Part shown: piece by piece, positions 43,040 to 51,900 of the stretch
How the letters are laid out: every line of letters begins with the position of its first letter
Position numbering within the stretch: the first letter of the stretch is position 1
DNA from: Actinomadura harenae
GTDB lineage: Bacteria > Actinomycetota > Actinomycetes > Streptosporangiales > Streptosporangiaceae
Direction: 5' to 3'
DNA: 64,000 bases
NCBI RefSeq assembly: GCF_003696215.1
Contig: NZ_RFFG01000001.1
Span: forward strand, 62,001-126,000
Translations under genes and position numbers: made by a program
The notes under the pieces: generated by a model
Databases searched by the model: none
What the model saw: the letters and a program-made list of their open reading frames with translations, nothing else
What the model was told of the DNA's origin: nothing

Positions 43040-44380
43040 TCAGGACCTCGCTCGACTGCGGGTTCTCTCGAGAGCAGTGAGAGCGGTCTCGTCGGCGTCG
43101 GGGAGGGTGTGGAGGTAGCGCTCGGTGGTGGCGATGGAGGCATGGCCGAGGCGCTCCTTTACCACCTGGAGGTCAGCGCCGCCGTGGAGGAGCCAGGACG
43201 CGTGAGCATGGCGTAGGTCGCGCATCGTAGGGCGGAAGTCCAGGGCCGCTGCCTCGATAGCGGGGTTCCATATCTGGCGGCGGAACCAGTCGCTCGGGAT
43301 ATGGCCGTCCGTCTGGGGGATACGCGGCGTACGGGGGTTGTCTTTGCCCTTCGCCCGTCGCTCGGCTCGATAGCGAGCGAAGGCCGCCTTGCAGTGATCG
43401 CAGCGGCACTTGCCTGCCGTGTAGGCACTCAGGGTCGCGTGACGGTAGCTTCGTCCATTCTCGTTGGGCTCCGTCATGCCGAGGTCGGCGGATGCCGGGA
43501 GGCGCTTGCTGCGGATCGCCGGAATGGCGTCCTCGCGGAGGGCGAAGAGGAGGTCATCGGAAACCAGGCCGTTGACGTCGATGTGCTTTTCCAGCTTCTC
43601 GCTGATCTGCGCGCTGAGCTTGAAGCGACGATACTTTCTGTTTTTCGGGTAGTCCTTCACCAGAAAGCGTCCACCTTCGGGGTGGAACTTCGGGTCGACT
43701 TGTACGACTGCACGGCTCACCGTGAGGATACGAGTCCGCGTGTGGAGGTCTTTCACGCGTAGTTCTGTCAGCTCGCCCCAGCGGAGGCCGCTTTCGATCT
43801 CGGTTTCGGCCACGAGGCGGAAGTCTCCATCAGGGAGCGCGTGGTAGACGTCGTCGAACTGCTCGGGGGTGATGATCTGGAGCGGCTTCCTCGGGACGGG
43901 CGGGGTCTTCACGCCTCGACAGGGGTGGATGTAGGTGATCTGGTCGTTCAGGGCGGTGGTGAAGATCGCGCTCAGGAGGATCTTGTTGTAGCGGATCGTC
44001 ACGGGGGTGACCCCGAGGTCCTTGAGCTTGGCCACCCAGTTGCGGACGTGCTCAGGGAGGATGTCGATCATCCGCATGCCGCCGAACTCCGGCATGAGGT
44101 GCTTGTAGAGGGAGTACGTGTACGCCTCGCGGGTGCTCGCCTCGATCTCGTGGTTGGGGAGCCACGTCGTCTCGACGTAGTCGCGGAAGCGCTGCCTCCC
44201 TCGGGCAGGGTCTCCCGTACGTCCCTTGGCCAGCTCCGCCTCAGCGGTCTGCCACGCCCTCTCGGCTTCCTTCTTGGCCGCGTAGGTGCCTGCCGAGCGG
44301 AGCCTGCCCTTCAGATCCAGGTAGCACGCCGTGTAGCGAGGCTTCCCGTTACCGCCGACGCGCTTCTTCGTGTATCCCAA
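43040..44380 (-). CDS. int: Tyrosine site-specific integrase
   Basis: 446 residues from ATG 44380. An AP2-like arm-binding N-terminus (YTACYLDLKGRLRSAGTYAA), a SAM-like domain (TWLPNHEIEASTREAYTYSL) and a catalytic domain with R200 (ESGLRWGEL), R387-x-x-R390 (MRDLRHAHASW, where the usual first His is Arg), H413 and Y422 (LGHASIATTERYLH). A Cys/His insert (AGKCRCDHCKAAFARYR, residues 322-338) is typical of actinobacterial integrases and probably binds zinc. It sits about 160 bp from attR and catalyses insertion into tRNA-Pro. Confidence 0.93.
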   Translation of the reverse strand: MGYTKKRVGGNGKPRYTACYLDLKGRLRSAGTYAAKKEAERAWQTAEAELAKGRTGDPARGRQRFRDYVETTWLPNHEIEASTREAYTYSLYKHLMPEFGGMRMIDILPEHVRNWVAKLKDLGVTPVTIRYNKILLSAIFTTALNDQITYIHPCRGVKTPPVPRKPLQIITPEQFDDVYHALPDGDFRLVAETEIESGLRWGELTELRVKDLHTRTRILTVSRAVVQVDPKFHPEGGRFLVKDYPKNRKYRRFKLSAQISEKLEKHIDVNGLVSDDLLFALREDAIPAIRSKRLPASADLGMTEPNENGRSYRHATLSAYTAGKCRCDHCKAAFARYRAERRAKGKDNPRTPRIPQTDGHIPSDWFRRQIWNPAIEAAALDFRPTMRDLRHAHASWLLHGGADLQVVKERLGHASIATTERYLHTLPDADETALTALERTRSRARS

Positions 44381-44395
44381 GCGGCGACCTCCGGA

Positions 44396-44420
44396 TGATC
44401 GTTTGTCCGCGATTCGTCCG
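44396..44420 (+). repeat. 25-bp direct repeat near attR, possible integrase arm site
   Basis: Second copy of the 36262-36286 sequence, 16 bp upstream of the integrase start codon. It could bind integrase and also regulate its gene. A 10-bp remnant (TGATCGTTTG) occurs again just outside attR near 44635. Confidence 0.55.
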
Positions 44421-44540
44421 TGGACGATTGGTGATCACTTGTCAGCCGCCAGGAGCGGCCAACATCCTTTCTAGGCCATCTACCTGGGACTTTACAGTGC
44501 CCTTCCGGAAGCATCGAGTGTCCGTCTGAACGTGGATAAG

Positions 44541-44615
44541 CGTTCGGGACGAAGAGGTCGTGGGTTCAAATCCCGCCACCCCGACAGGTTGTAGCAGGTC
44601 AGAGGCCGGTTCTCC
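44541..44615 (+). repeat. attR: 75-bp direct repeat at the right end
   Basis: Perfect copy of 36168-36242, starting in the anticodon loop. It lacks the 5' half of the tRNA, so it is a remnant, not a second tRNA gene. Confidence 0.93.
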
Positions 44616-44785
44616 GCAGAGAGAACCGGCCTTTTGATCGTTTGACCCCCATCTGACCCCCGAACTGAACGCCACCACGGGTCACCGACCCCACCCGAAC
44701 GACACAGGTCGCTGCCAGCGCCTTGCCGGTCAGCCCGTCTCAGGTCACGGTCCCACCAGCACCGGGGCCGTTCATCCCAAGGGCG

Positions 44786-45526
44786 CTAATCCGCCTTCTG
44801 GCCCCGGGGCGGCAGTTCGGTGGTCGGAGACAGTCCGATGTGGTCGCGCAGTTCATGTCGGCCCAGATCTGTGAGGACGAGGGCACGGGTGGTTCCGATC
44901 CGGGCCAGCCACCCCGCGGCCAGAGCGTGTCCACAGATGGCGGCACCGACGGCACCGCCCAGGTGCGGGCGCCGTTCGGTCCAATCCAGGCAGGCGCGTA
45001 CCAGCGGTCTGCGGGAGGCGTCGGGCAGCGCGATGCCCAGGTCTTTGAGCCAGGTCGCCCCCTTGACCGTGAGCGACGGATCGGTTCCCCACTCCAGCAG
45101 GCCGCGGTCGGCCATCGAGTCGGTGACAGCCAGGCCCAGTTCCCCGGCCAGGTGGTCATAGCAGAGGCGCGCACGGGCCAGGGCCCGCTGTCGCACTGAA
45201 CCCGACAGCGAACGCGGTCTGGGGGTGTGGCGCGGCGCGAGCGCGGCGAGGCTCTCGATCAGGGCCATCACGCGCGGATCGGCCATCCGCAGGTAGCGGT
45301 GGCGTCCGTGCCGTTCCTCGACGAGGAGTCCGCCACGTACGAGCACGTTCAGATGCTCGGTCGCGGACGAGGCTGCGACACCGGCATGGCGGGCCAGTTC
45401 TGTGGCCGTCCAGGCCCGGCCGTCCAGCAGGGCCAGGCAGAAGTCCGCCCTGGTGCCGTCGGCCAGCAACCTGGCCACGACGGCCAGGTCCACACCGACG
45501 TCCCGGCCCTCGCGCTGATGGTCCAT
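44786..45526 (-). CDS. ArsR-family helix-turn-helix regulator
   Basis: 246 residues from ATG 45526. N-terminal winged helix: VARLLADGTRADFCLALLDG, ELARHAGVAASSATEHLNVL, the wing GGLLVEERHGRHRYLRMADP. A longer C-terminal domain (LCYDHLAGELGLAVTDSMAD, CLDWTERRPHLGGAVGAAIC) with paired Cys/His positions occurs in a well-known actinobacterial ArsR subgroup. The signal is unknown. It is divergent from the GNAT gene; 119 bp separate them. Confidence 0.88.
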   Translation of the reverse strand: MDHQREGRDVGVDLAVVARLLADGTRADFCLALLDGRAWTATELARHAGVAASSATEHLNVLVRGGLLVEERHGRHRYLRMADPRVMALIESLAALAPRHTPRPRSLSGSVRQRALARARLCYDHLAGELGLAVTDSMADRGLLEWGTDPSLTVKGATWLKDLGIALPDASRRPLVRACLDWTERRPHLGGAVGAAICGHALAAGWLARIGTTRALVLTDLGRHELRDHIGLSPTTELPPRGQKAD

Positions 45527-45645
45527 GTCTTCGATTGTCGTCGATCTCGCTTCGGGTTAGGCCGAAGCGTCCGCGCCCTAAAGTCCCCTACCAGCCGAGG
45601 TCACCGCGTCCCCGGCCCCCTTCCGCCAACCGTCATGGGAACTTC

Positions 45646-46122
45646 ATGCCTGCCACCGACAACACGCCACCGAATCCCTGGCCCGGCATCGGCTTCACCG
45701 TCACCGACACCCCGAAGCCCACCGACGTGTCGCTCATCTCCGATGCCCTGGACCGGTTCAACATCGAAACGACAGCCATCGAAGACCGCCGCCCGTTGGC
45801 CGTCCTGGTGCGCGACTCCCAGACCTGCGAGGTGATCGGCGGTCTGACCGGTCGCACCTCGCTCGGACTGTTCTTCCTCGATCTCTTCTTCCTGCCACGC
45901 GAGCTGCGCGGTGGTGGCCTGGGCAGCGAGATCCTGCGCCGGGCCGAGAACGAAGCCCGCGCACGCGGCTGCCGCACGGCGGTGCTGTACACGATCAGCT
46001 TTCAGGCTCCCGGGTTCTACGCGAAGCACGGCTGGCGGCGCCTGGGCGAGGTCCCGTGCGACCCGCCGGGCACCAGCAGGGTCTTCATGACAAAGGACCT
46101 CGCCCCGCCGACAGCCCGCTGA
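45646..46122 (+). CDS. GNAT-family N-acetyltransferase
   Basis: 158 residues from ATG 45646. The acetyl-CoA pyrophosphate-binding motif is LPRELRGGGLGSEILRRAEN, followed by CRTAVLYTISFQAPGFYAKH and GWRRLGEVPCDPPG. Acceptor substrate unknown. Divergent from the ArsR-type gene, which may regulate it. Confidence 0.88.
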   Translation: MPATDNTPPNPWPGIGFTVTDTPKPTDVSLISDALDRFNIETTAIEDRRPLAVLVRDSQTCEVIGGLTGRTSLGLFFLDLFFLPRELRGGGLGSEILRRAENEARARGCRTAVLYTISFQAPGFYAKHGWRRLGEVPCDPPGTSRVFMTKDLAPPTAR

Positions 46123-46431
46123 ATCCGCCGCGCCGCACCCGGGTGGTCACCGGCCCACCTGCGTGACCTTTGAGAAGAGGCTCATGGTTACCCACTCCGG
46201 TCGGACAGTTCGTACCAGCGTCGGCGCCAAGGGTTGGGCGTGCCAGGCGGCAGGCGGACTCCCCACGTGGGCACGCCCGGGATATCGCAACGCCGATCTG
46301 GGCTTGACGCAGGACACTCAGGGTTCGGTGGAGGGGCCGGCGGGTACGCGTGCACCTGGCGGTCGGTCCGCTGCTTGTGGCCGGGCGACGCGCCTGATCA
46401 CGGCGAAGCCCGGGGGCGGTGGCGCACGATG
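46123..46431. other. Gene-free stretch
   Basis: 309 bp with no supported gene. The short plus-strand frames here lack ribosome binding sites and family resemblance. I see no repeat or terminator. Confidence 0.5.
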
Positions 46432-46992
46432 TCACTGGCAGCAGGCGTAGGCGTTGCCCTGGCCGCACCAGTAGTCGTAGTAGTAGCCGCCAGATTTTCC
46501 GTCCCCGATGGCCATCAGCATGTGCAGGCGGCAGTTCTGGCAGACGAGGTTCTGCACAGGATGAATTTGAAGGATGGCCACCCGCTTGAGTGAGAACGTA
46601 TCTCTCACGACTTCTCGGCCGTGTTCTTCGATGCCCTGCCGGATGAATTCGTACGTGCTGTAGCAGTACCCGCAGCGGGGACAGTCCAAGGTGTTGGCGT
46701 TGCCGTCGATCTCTATGTCGAAGTCGGACTTAACCTTCTCGGTGTGCTCCGCCAGGATGGGCTTCATTCCGACGCTCTCGACGCGCTCCGGCGTCCAGTA
46801 CCATTTTCTGATCGCCTGAAACACGATGGGCTTGAGGTAGAGCGTCGCGGTTCTGCGTTCCACGATCGCCTTGATGGCCCATTCGACTATCGCGGAATCC
46901 TCCACGGAGACGACGGCCTTGCCTTGATGGACGATCGCTTCGATGGCGCCGAAGTTCGTGGGAGCCGCCTTCGATGACTTGCCCGTTTCCAT
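46432..46992 (-). CDS. Hypothetical protein with zinc-ribbon cysteines
   Basis: 186 residues from ATG 46992. Two CxxC pairs (CPRCGYC and CQNC, about 50 residues apart) suggest a zinc ribbon. Between them lies YSTYEFIRQGIEEHGREVVR. The N-terminal half has alternating charged strands and helices (AIVEWAIKAIVERRTATLYL). The C-terminus is Gly/Tyr/Cys-rich (GGYYYDYWCGQGNAYACCQ). GC content and amino-acid use (many Ile, Lys, Tyr) differ from neighbouring genes, suggesting recent acquisition. No family recognised. Confidence 0.7.
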   Translation of the reverse strand: METGKSSKAAPTNFGAIEAIVHQGKAVVSVEDSAIVEWAIKAIVERRTATLYLKPIVFQAIRKWYWTPERVESVGMKPILAEHTEKVKSDFDIEIDGNANTLDCPRCGYCYSTYEFIRQGIEEHGREVVRDTFSLKRVAILQIHPVQNLVCQNCRLHMLMAIGDGKSGGYYYDYWCGQGNAYACCQ

Positions 46993-47334
46993 CAGCGTCC
47001 CCTTCGTGGATCACGTTGCCACCGCTCGCGCCGGAGGTGTGGGCGAAGCCGGCAGTGCCTGCGACTGTGAGTGGTCGTTGAGTTACTCATAGTAGCTGCA
47101 CGGATCGGTTCTGTGAATCACCGCAGGCGCACAGTGCCTGGCGTTGTGGTTCACGGGGCGTGTGGTCGCCGCTGTCGGCGCCAGGCACGGATCAGACGTG
47201 GGTCTGGAGGCCGCTGCGTGGCTCATTGCCGGGGAGGGGCACGCTGTGGCGCGGGCGCTTTTCGTGGCTGGCGCTCTTCAGGAAAACGCCCACGTCGATG
47301 ACGGGACTATGCGGCCAATGGTGTTTCGGCTTGT
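46993..47334. other. Gene-free stretch
   Basis: 342 bp between the zinc-ribbon gene and the SUKH-type gene. A plus-strand frame at 47144-47338 (64 codons) has no convincing start signal. Nothing else is seen. Confidence 0.45.
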
Positions 47335-48015
47335 CTAGTCTTCGGTGGGGTGGTGGGGGGTTCGGGTGGTGGGGTCTATGCCTCGGGCTCGGAAGTACTC
47401 CATTGCGTGTTCTTCCCATTTCCAGTCGAGGCCGCCCCAGGCGAGGGGGTCGTCGAGCCAGCCGTCCCAGGGGGCGCCGTGTTCGCAGTCGTCGAAGGCG
47501 GAGGGATCGGACTGCTTGAGGTGCTCAACGATTTCCTCAAGGCGGTCGTAGGCGGGTTCGGAGTCCTCGAGGTCTTCTAGTGGGATTCCGTCGATGAAAC
47601 GCTGTTGCTCGATGTGGGCGAGTGCGGCGACGTAGTGGGACAGCGTGCTGTTGACGAGGCATGGCGGGTCGTCCCAGCCGGTGATGAAGACGAGGACCGC
47701 CCCTGAGTTCGGGTCCAGCCAGAGCGTCTCGGCGCCGCTGTCGCCGATGATCAGCAGGTGGCCCCACTCGGCGAGGGCCTTGACCGGTGCGTGGTCCCCG
47801 TCCGCGACGTGCTCGGGGAAGGACGAGGGGCGTACGAGGAAGTCCGTGTCGAGGCTGAAGAAGGAGGCCTGGACCGGCAGTCCCACTTCGGCCAGGAAGC
47901 GGCGGGTCGGCTCGTGCGCGATGGCGGCGAGCACCGCTTGTTCCTCGACCTGGCAGAGGGCCCAGTCGCCGAAGGCCGCGATGGCCTGTTCCCGGACCTC
48001 GTCGTCGCTCAGCAT
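47335..48015 (-). CDS. SUKH-4-type immunity-like protein
   Basis: 226 residues from ATG 48015. The SUKH fold pattern is present: an N-terminal helix (PTRRFLAEVGLPVQASFFSL), GHLLIIGDSGAETLWLDPNS with the usual G-D-x-G turn, LVFITGWDDPPCLVNSTLSH and a Trp/acid-rich C-terminus (APWDGWLDDPLAWGGLDWKW). SUKH proteins are immunity partners of secreted nuclease or other polymorphic toxins. No toxin gene is adjacent, so it is an orphan immunity gene or has another function. Confidence 0.72.
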   Translation of the reverse strand: MLSDDEVREQAIAAFGDWALCQVEEQAVLAAIAHEPTRRFLAEVGLPVQASFFSLDTDFLVRPSSFPEHVADGDHAPVKALAEWGHLLIIGDSGAETLWLDPNSGAVLVFITGWDDPPCLVNSTLSHYVAALAHIEQQRFIDGIPLEDLEDSEPAYDRLEEIVEHLKQSDPSAFDDCEHGAPWDGWLDDPLAWGGLDWKWEEHAMEYFRARGIDPTTRTPHHPTED

Positions 48016-48054
48016 GGGCAGAAGCCAACCAGGGATCCGGCCACCGCACCAGGG

Positions 48055-48918
48055 CTATCTGATGACGTCCACCGGGGTGCCCGCGGGGACGTTGCGGAGG
48101 CGGAGGAGGGACCTGATGTGCAGGCGGATGCAGCCGTGGGAGATGCGGGCGCCTCGGATGCCGATGTCCCTGTCGCGGCCCAGGGGGCCGTGGACGCCGA
48201 TGACGGCGTCGCCGGAGCGCTGCCAGTTCGTGATGCGGCGGGAGTGGGCCGAGGTGACCAGGATGAACGGGCCGTAGCCGCCGGGAGGGCGGGGCGGGGC
48301 CTGGCGGAACGCGACGAAGAACCTGCCGGTCGGTGTGGGGTCGTTCGGGGCTCCCACGCCCGCGGGCGCGTACATGACCAGGCGGCCTCGTTTGTAGAGC
48401 AGCAGGTGCCTGCTGTAGAGGTCCACGACGATCCGGTAGGGGGTGCGGGTCAGGGTCACGTCCTGCCGCCGGAGCCATGCGGTCGAGCCGTTCGGCCGGC
48501 GGGGCAGGCGGACCCGGACCCAGCCCGGACGGGACGCGATCACCGGGAGGGCGGACGAGCGGCCCAGCCAGTAGGACGGGACCCTGCCCCTCGCTCGCTT
48601 CCCTGGGCGGCTGTACCTGGGGGCGTCGACGCGGAGAGTGGCCACCATCGTCGTTCCCGCGTCCACTCGTGATCGCCTGTGCCTGGGCGTCTTCGGGCGT
48701 TCGGGCTTTGCCGCCGGCGTCTCCGGTGTGGTTCTTGGTGTGGGTGGCTGGACCACGAATCCCGGTGGCTGTGCCGTGGTCTCCGGTGCGGGTGGTTCGG
48801 GTGTGGACGCTTGGGCCGTTGTGGGCAGGAGCATGGCGGCGGCGGTCAGCGCCGCCATGCTCCCGCGTCCCCCTGCGCGGAGTGCGCAGGGGAGACGCTT
48901 CGCGGAGTCGGCCGTCAC
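48055..48918 (-). CDS. Secreted L,D-transpeptidase (YkuD domain)
   Basis: 287 residues from GTG 48918, which overlaps the stop of the giant protein gene (GTGA), so translation is likely coupled. A signal peptide (MAALTAAAMLLPTTAQA, residues 21-37) leads into a Pro/Thr-rich linker (38-80) and an SH3-like part (VIASRPGWVRVRLPRR). The YkuD domain (about 162-287) carries IGVHGPLGRDRDIGIRGARI and SHGCIRL, with H243 and the catalytic Cys263. Such enzymes make 3-3 peptidoglycan cross-links, and in some bacteria attach proteins to peptidoglycan. Coupling to the fibre gene suggests the second role here, but that is inference. Confidence 0.92.
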   Translation of the reverse strand: MTADSAKRLPCALRAGGRGSMAALTAAAMLLPTTAQASTPEPPAPETTAQPPGFVVQPPTPRTTPETPAAKPERPKTPRHRRSRVDAGTTMVATLRVDAPRYSRPGKRARGRVPSYWLGRSSALPVIASRPGWVRVRLPRRPNGSTAWLRRQDVTLTRTPYRIVVDLYSRHLLLYKRGRLVMYAPAGVGAPNDPTPTGRFFVAFRQAPPRPPGGYGPFILVTSAHSRRITNWQRSGDAVIGVHGPLGRDRDIGIRGARISHGCIRLHIRSLLRLRNVPAGTPVDVIR

Positions 48919-51900
48919 CCGGTCACCGGGATGTGGCCGTACGCCTTCGCGGTGGCTTCCCTGGAGGTCACCGTCCTGTGGGTTCCCTGCGGGGTGCCCT
49001 GGGCGTAGGCGCGGTTACGGACGATCTTCTCGTACAGGTCGTCCTTGCGGATGCGGTAGTGGGCGGTGCAGATCATCGACTCGCCCGGTGCGAGCGTCCG
49101 CTTCGGGCAGTGGATCGCCGACAGACCGCGGAGGCGGTCGTGGATGCGGACGTCGGTCAGCGTCGCCGTGCCCGTGTTGGTCACCCGGTAGGTGAAGTGG
49201 AGCACCTGGCCCACCCTGGAGTAGCTCTTCGGGTGGACGAACTTGCGGATGCTGATCTTGCCCTTCCCGACGAACTTCTCGGTGACCTCGGACGGCGGCG
49301 ACTCGATCGGCTTGCCGTTCGGCGGTGTGCCGTGCGCGGTGGCGACGTTGTGGATGCTGCCGCGGTCCACGTCCTGCTGGGTCGTGCGGTAGGTGGCCGT
49401 GCAGACCACGCTCTCGCCCGGCTGGAGCGTCGTCCTCGGGCACTGGATGGCCGACAGACCGGGCAGGGCGTCGGTGACGCCGACGTTGGTGAGCGGCGCG
49501 TTGCCCGTGTTCGTCACCTCGTAGCGGTACTGGAGGTCCTGTCCCGCGTGGGTGAAGGACGACGGCACGACGCTCTTGCGGAGGCTGATCGCCGGCTTGG
49601 CGTTGGCCGTGACGGTGACCTCCGACGGCGGCGAGTCCGTGGGTTCGGTCGCGCCCGGCGCGGTGCCGTGCGAGGTCGCCGAGTTGTGGATCGAGCCGTT
49701 CGCGACGTCCTGCTGGGTGGTCACGTAGGTCGCCGTGCAGTCCGTGCTCTCGCCGACGGCCAGGGTGGTCTGTCCGCAGGTGATCGGGGACAGGCCCGGC
49801 AGGGCGTCGGTGATCCCGACGTCGCTCATGGTCACGTTGCCGGTGTTGGTCACGTGGTAGGTGTACGTGATCGTCTCGCCGGCGGCGTCGAACGTCGTCG
49901 GGCCGGCCGACTTCGTCACGGTCATCGCCGGGCCGGGCACCGCGATGACGGTGACCTCGGACGGCGGCGACTCGAGCGGCGGGCCGGTCGGCGGTGTGCC
50001 GTGGCCGGTCGCGATGTTGTGGACGGATCCGGCGTCGACGTCCGCCTGCGTCGTCACGTAGGTGGCGGTGCAGTCGGTGCTCTCACCGGCGGTGAGTGTG
50101 GTCGTGCCGCAGGTGATCGCGGACAGGCCCGGCAGGGCGTCGGTGATCCCGACGCCGGCCAGGGTCACGTTGCCGGTGTTGACCACGTGGTAGGTGTACG
50201 TGATCGTCTGGCCGGGTCCGGTGAAGGTGGGCGGCTCGGACGACTTGGCCACCGTGATCCCCGGGTTGTGGACGGCCTCCACGGTCTCCTCCGTCGGCGG
50301 CGACTCGATCGGTTCGGTCGTTCCGGGCGGTGTGCCGTGCCCGGTGGCCGCGTTGTGGACGGAGCCGTTGTCGACGTCCTGCTGGGTCGTCACGTAGGTG
50401 GCGAGGCAGGTCGCACTGTCACCGGGCGCCAGGGTCGTCTGGTCGCAGGTGATGGCCGACAGGCCCGGGTGGGTGTCGGTGATCCCGATGTTCTTCAGGG
50501 TCACGTTGCCCGTGTTGGTGACCTGGTAGCTGTAGGTGATCTGCTGGCCCGCCGCGGAGAACGTCGACGGGACGGCCGTCTTCACCACCGTCATCGCCGG
50601 GTTGGGCTCCGCCGGGACGGTGACCTCGGACGGCGGCGACTCGAGCGGCTCGCCGCCGGGCGTGGTGCCGTGGCCGGTGGCCGAGTTGTGGACGGAGCCG
50701 TTGTCGACGTCCGCCTGCGTGGTCGTGTAGGTGGCGGTGCAGTTCGTGCTCTGGCCGGCGGTCAGGGTGGTCTGGCCGCAGGTGATGGCGGACAGGCCCG
50801 CCAGGTGGTCGGTGACGCCGACGTTCGTCAGGGTCACGTTGCCCGTGTTGACGATGTGGTACGTGTACGTGATCGTCTGGCCCGCCGCCGTGAACTCGGA
50901 CGGCTCGGACGACTTCGCCACGGTGATGCCCGGGTTGTGGACGGCCTCCACGGTCTCCTCCGTGGGCGGCGACTCGATCGGTTCGGTCGCGCCGGGCGGT
51001 GTGCCGTGCCCGGTGGCCGCGTTGGTGATCGAGCCGTGGTCGACGTCCTGCTGTGTGGTCACGTAGGTGGCGAGGCAGGTCGTGCTCTCACCGGCGGGCA
51101 GGGTCGTCTGGCCGCAGGTGACGGCCGACAGGCCCGGGTGGGTGTCGGTGATCCCGACGTTGGTCAGGGTCACGTTGCCCGTGTTGGTGACGTGGTAGGT
51201 GTACGTGATCTGCTGACCGGCGGCCGAGTACGTCATCGGCTCGGCCGACTTGGTCACCGTCATCGCCGGGCTGGCGGTGGCGGTCACGGTCGCCTCGTCC
51301 GGCGGCGACTCGATCGGCTCGGTCGCGCCGGGCGGCGTGCCGTGGCCGGTCGCGACGTTGTGGATCGAACCGGCGTCGACGTCCGCCTGCGTGGTCGTGT
51401 AGGTCGCCGTGCAGGTCGCGCTTTCACCGGGCGCCAGCGTGGTCGTGTCGCAGGTGACCGCGGACAGGCCGGGCAGGTCGTCGGTGACGCCGACGGCGTT
51501 CAGGGTCACGTTGCCCGTGTTGACCAGGTGGTAGGTGTAGGTGATCGTCTGGCCCGCGGCCGAGAACGTCGTCGGCTCGGCCGTCTTCTGCACCGTCATC
51601 GCCGGGCTCGGCACCGACGGGACGGTGACCTCGGACGGCGGCGACTCCAGCGGCGGACCGGTCGGCGGCGTGCCGTGGCCGGCGGCCGAGTTGTGGACGG
51701 AACCGGCGTCGACGTCCGCCTGCGTGGTCGTGTAGGTCGCCGTGCAGGTCGCGCTCTCACCGGCGGCCAGCGTGGTCGCGTCGCAGGTGACCGCGGACAG
51801 GCCCGGCAGGTCGTCGGTGACTCCGACGTTCGTCAGGGTCACGTTGCCCGTGTTGACCACGTGGTACGTGTACGTGATCGTCTGCCCCGGCCCCGTGAAC

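Larger units (their letters stand above)
36243..44615. mobile_element. Integrative mobilizable element in tRNA-Pro
   Basis: 8.37 kb between 75-bp direct repeats. It encodes an excisionase-like protein at the left, a relaxase and MobC, several small unknowns, an HTH regulator coupled to a 2H phosphoesterase-like protein, and a tyrosine integrase at the right end reading inward. There is no TraB/FtsK-type translocase or type IV secretion gene, so it would rely on a helper for transfer. That makes it mobilizable rather than self-conjugative. All genes look intact. The boundaries are firm; the transfer mode is inferred from the relaxase. Confidence 0.88.

Noticed and set aside
44541-44615. Second tRNA-Pro
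   Set aside because: Only the part from the anticodon loop to the 3' end is present. No 5' acceptor or D arm precedes it, so it is the attR remnant.
48915-48950. Classical LPxTG sortase signal at the giant protein end
   Set aside because: IPVTG is followed at once by the stop; no hydrophobic segment or basic tail exists in frame, and the paralogue at 62570 ends the same way. Kept only as an unusual motif.
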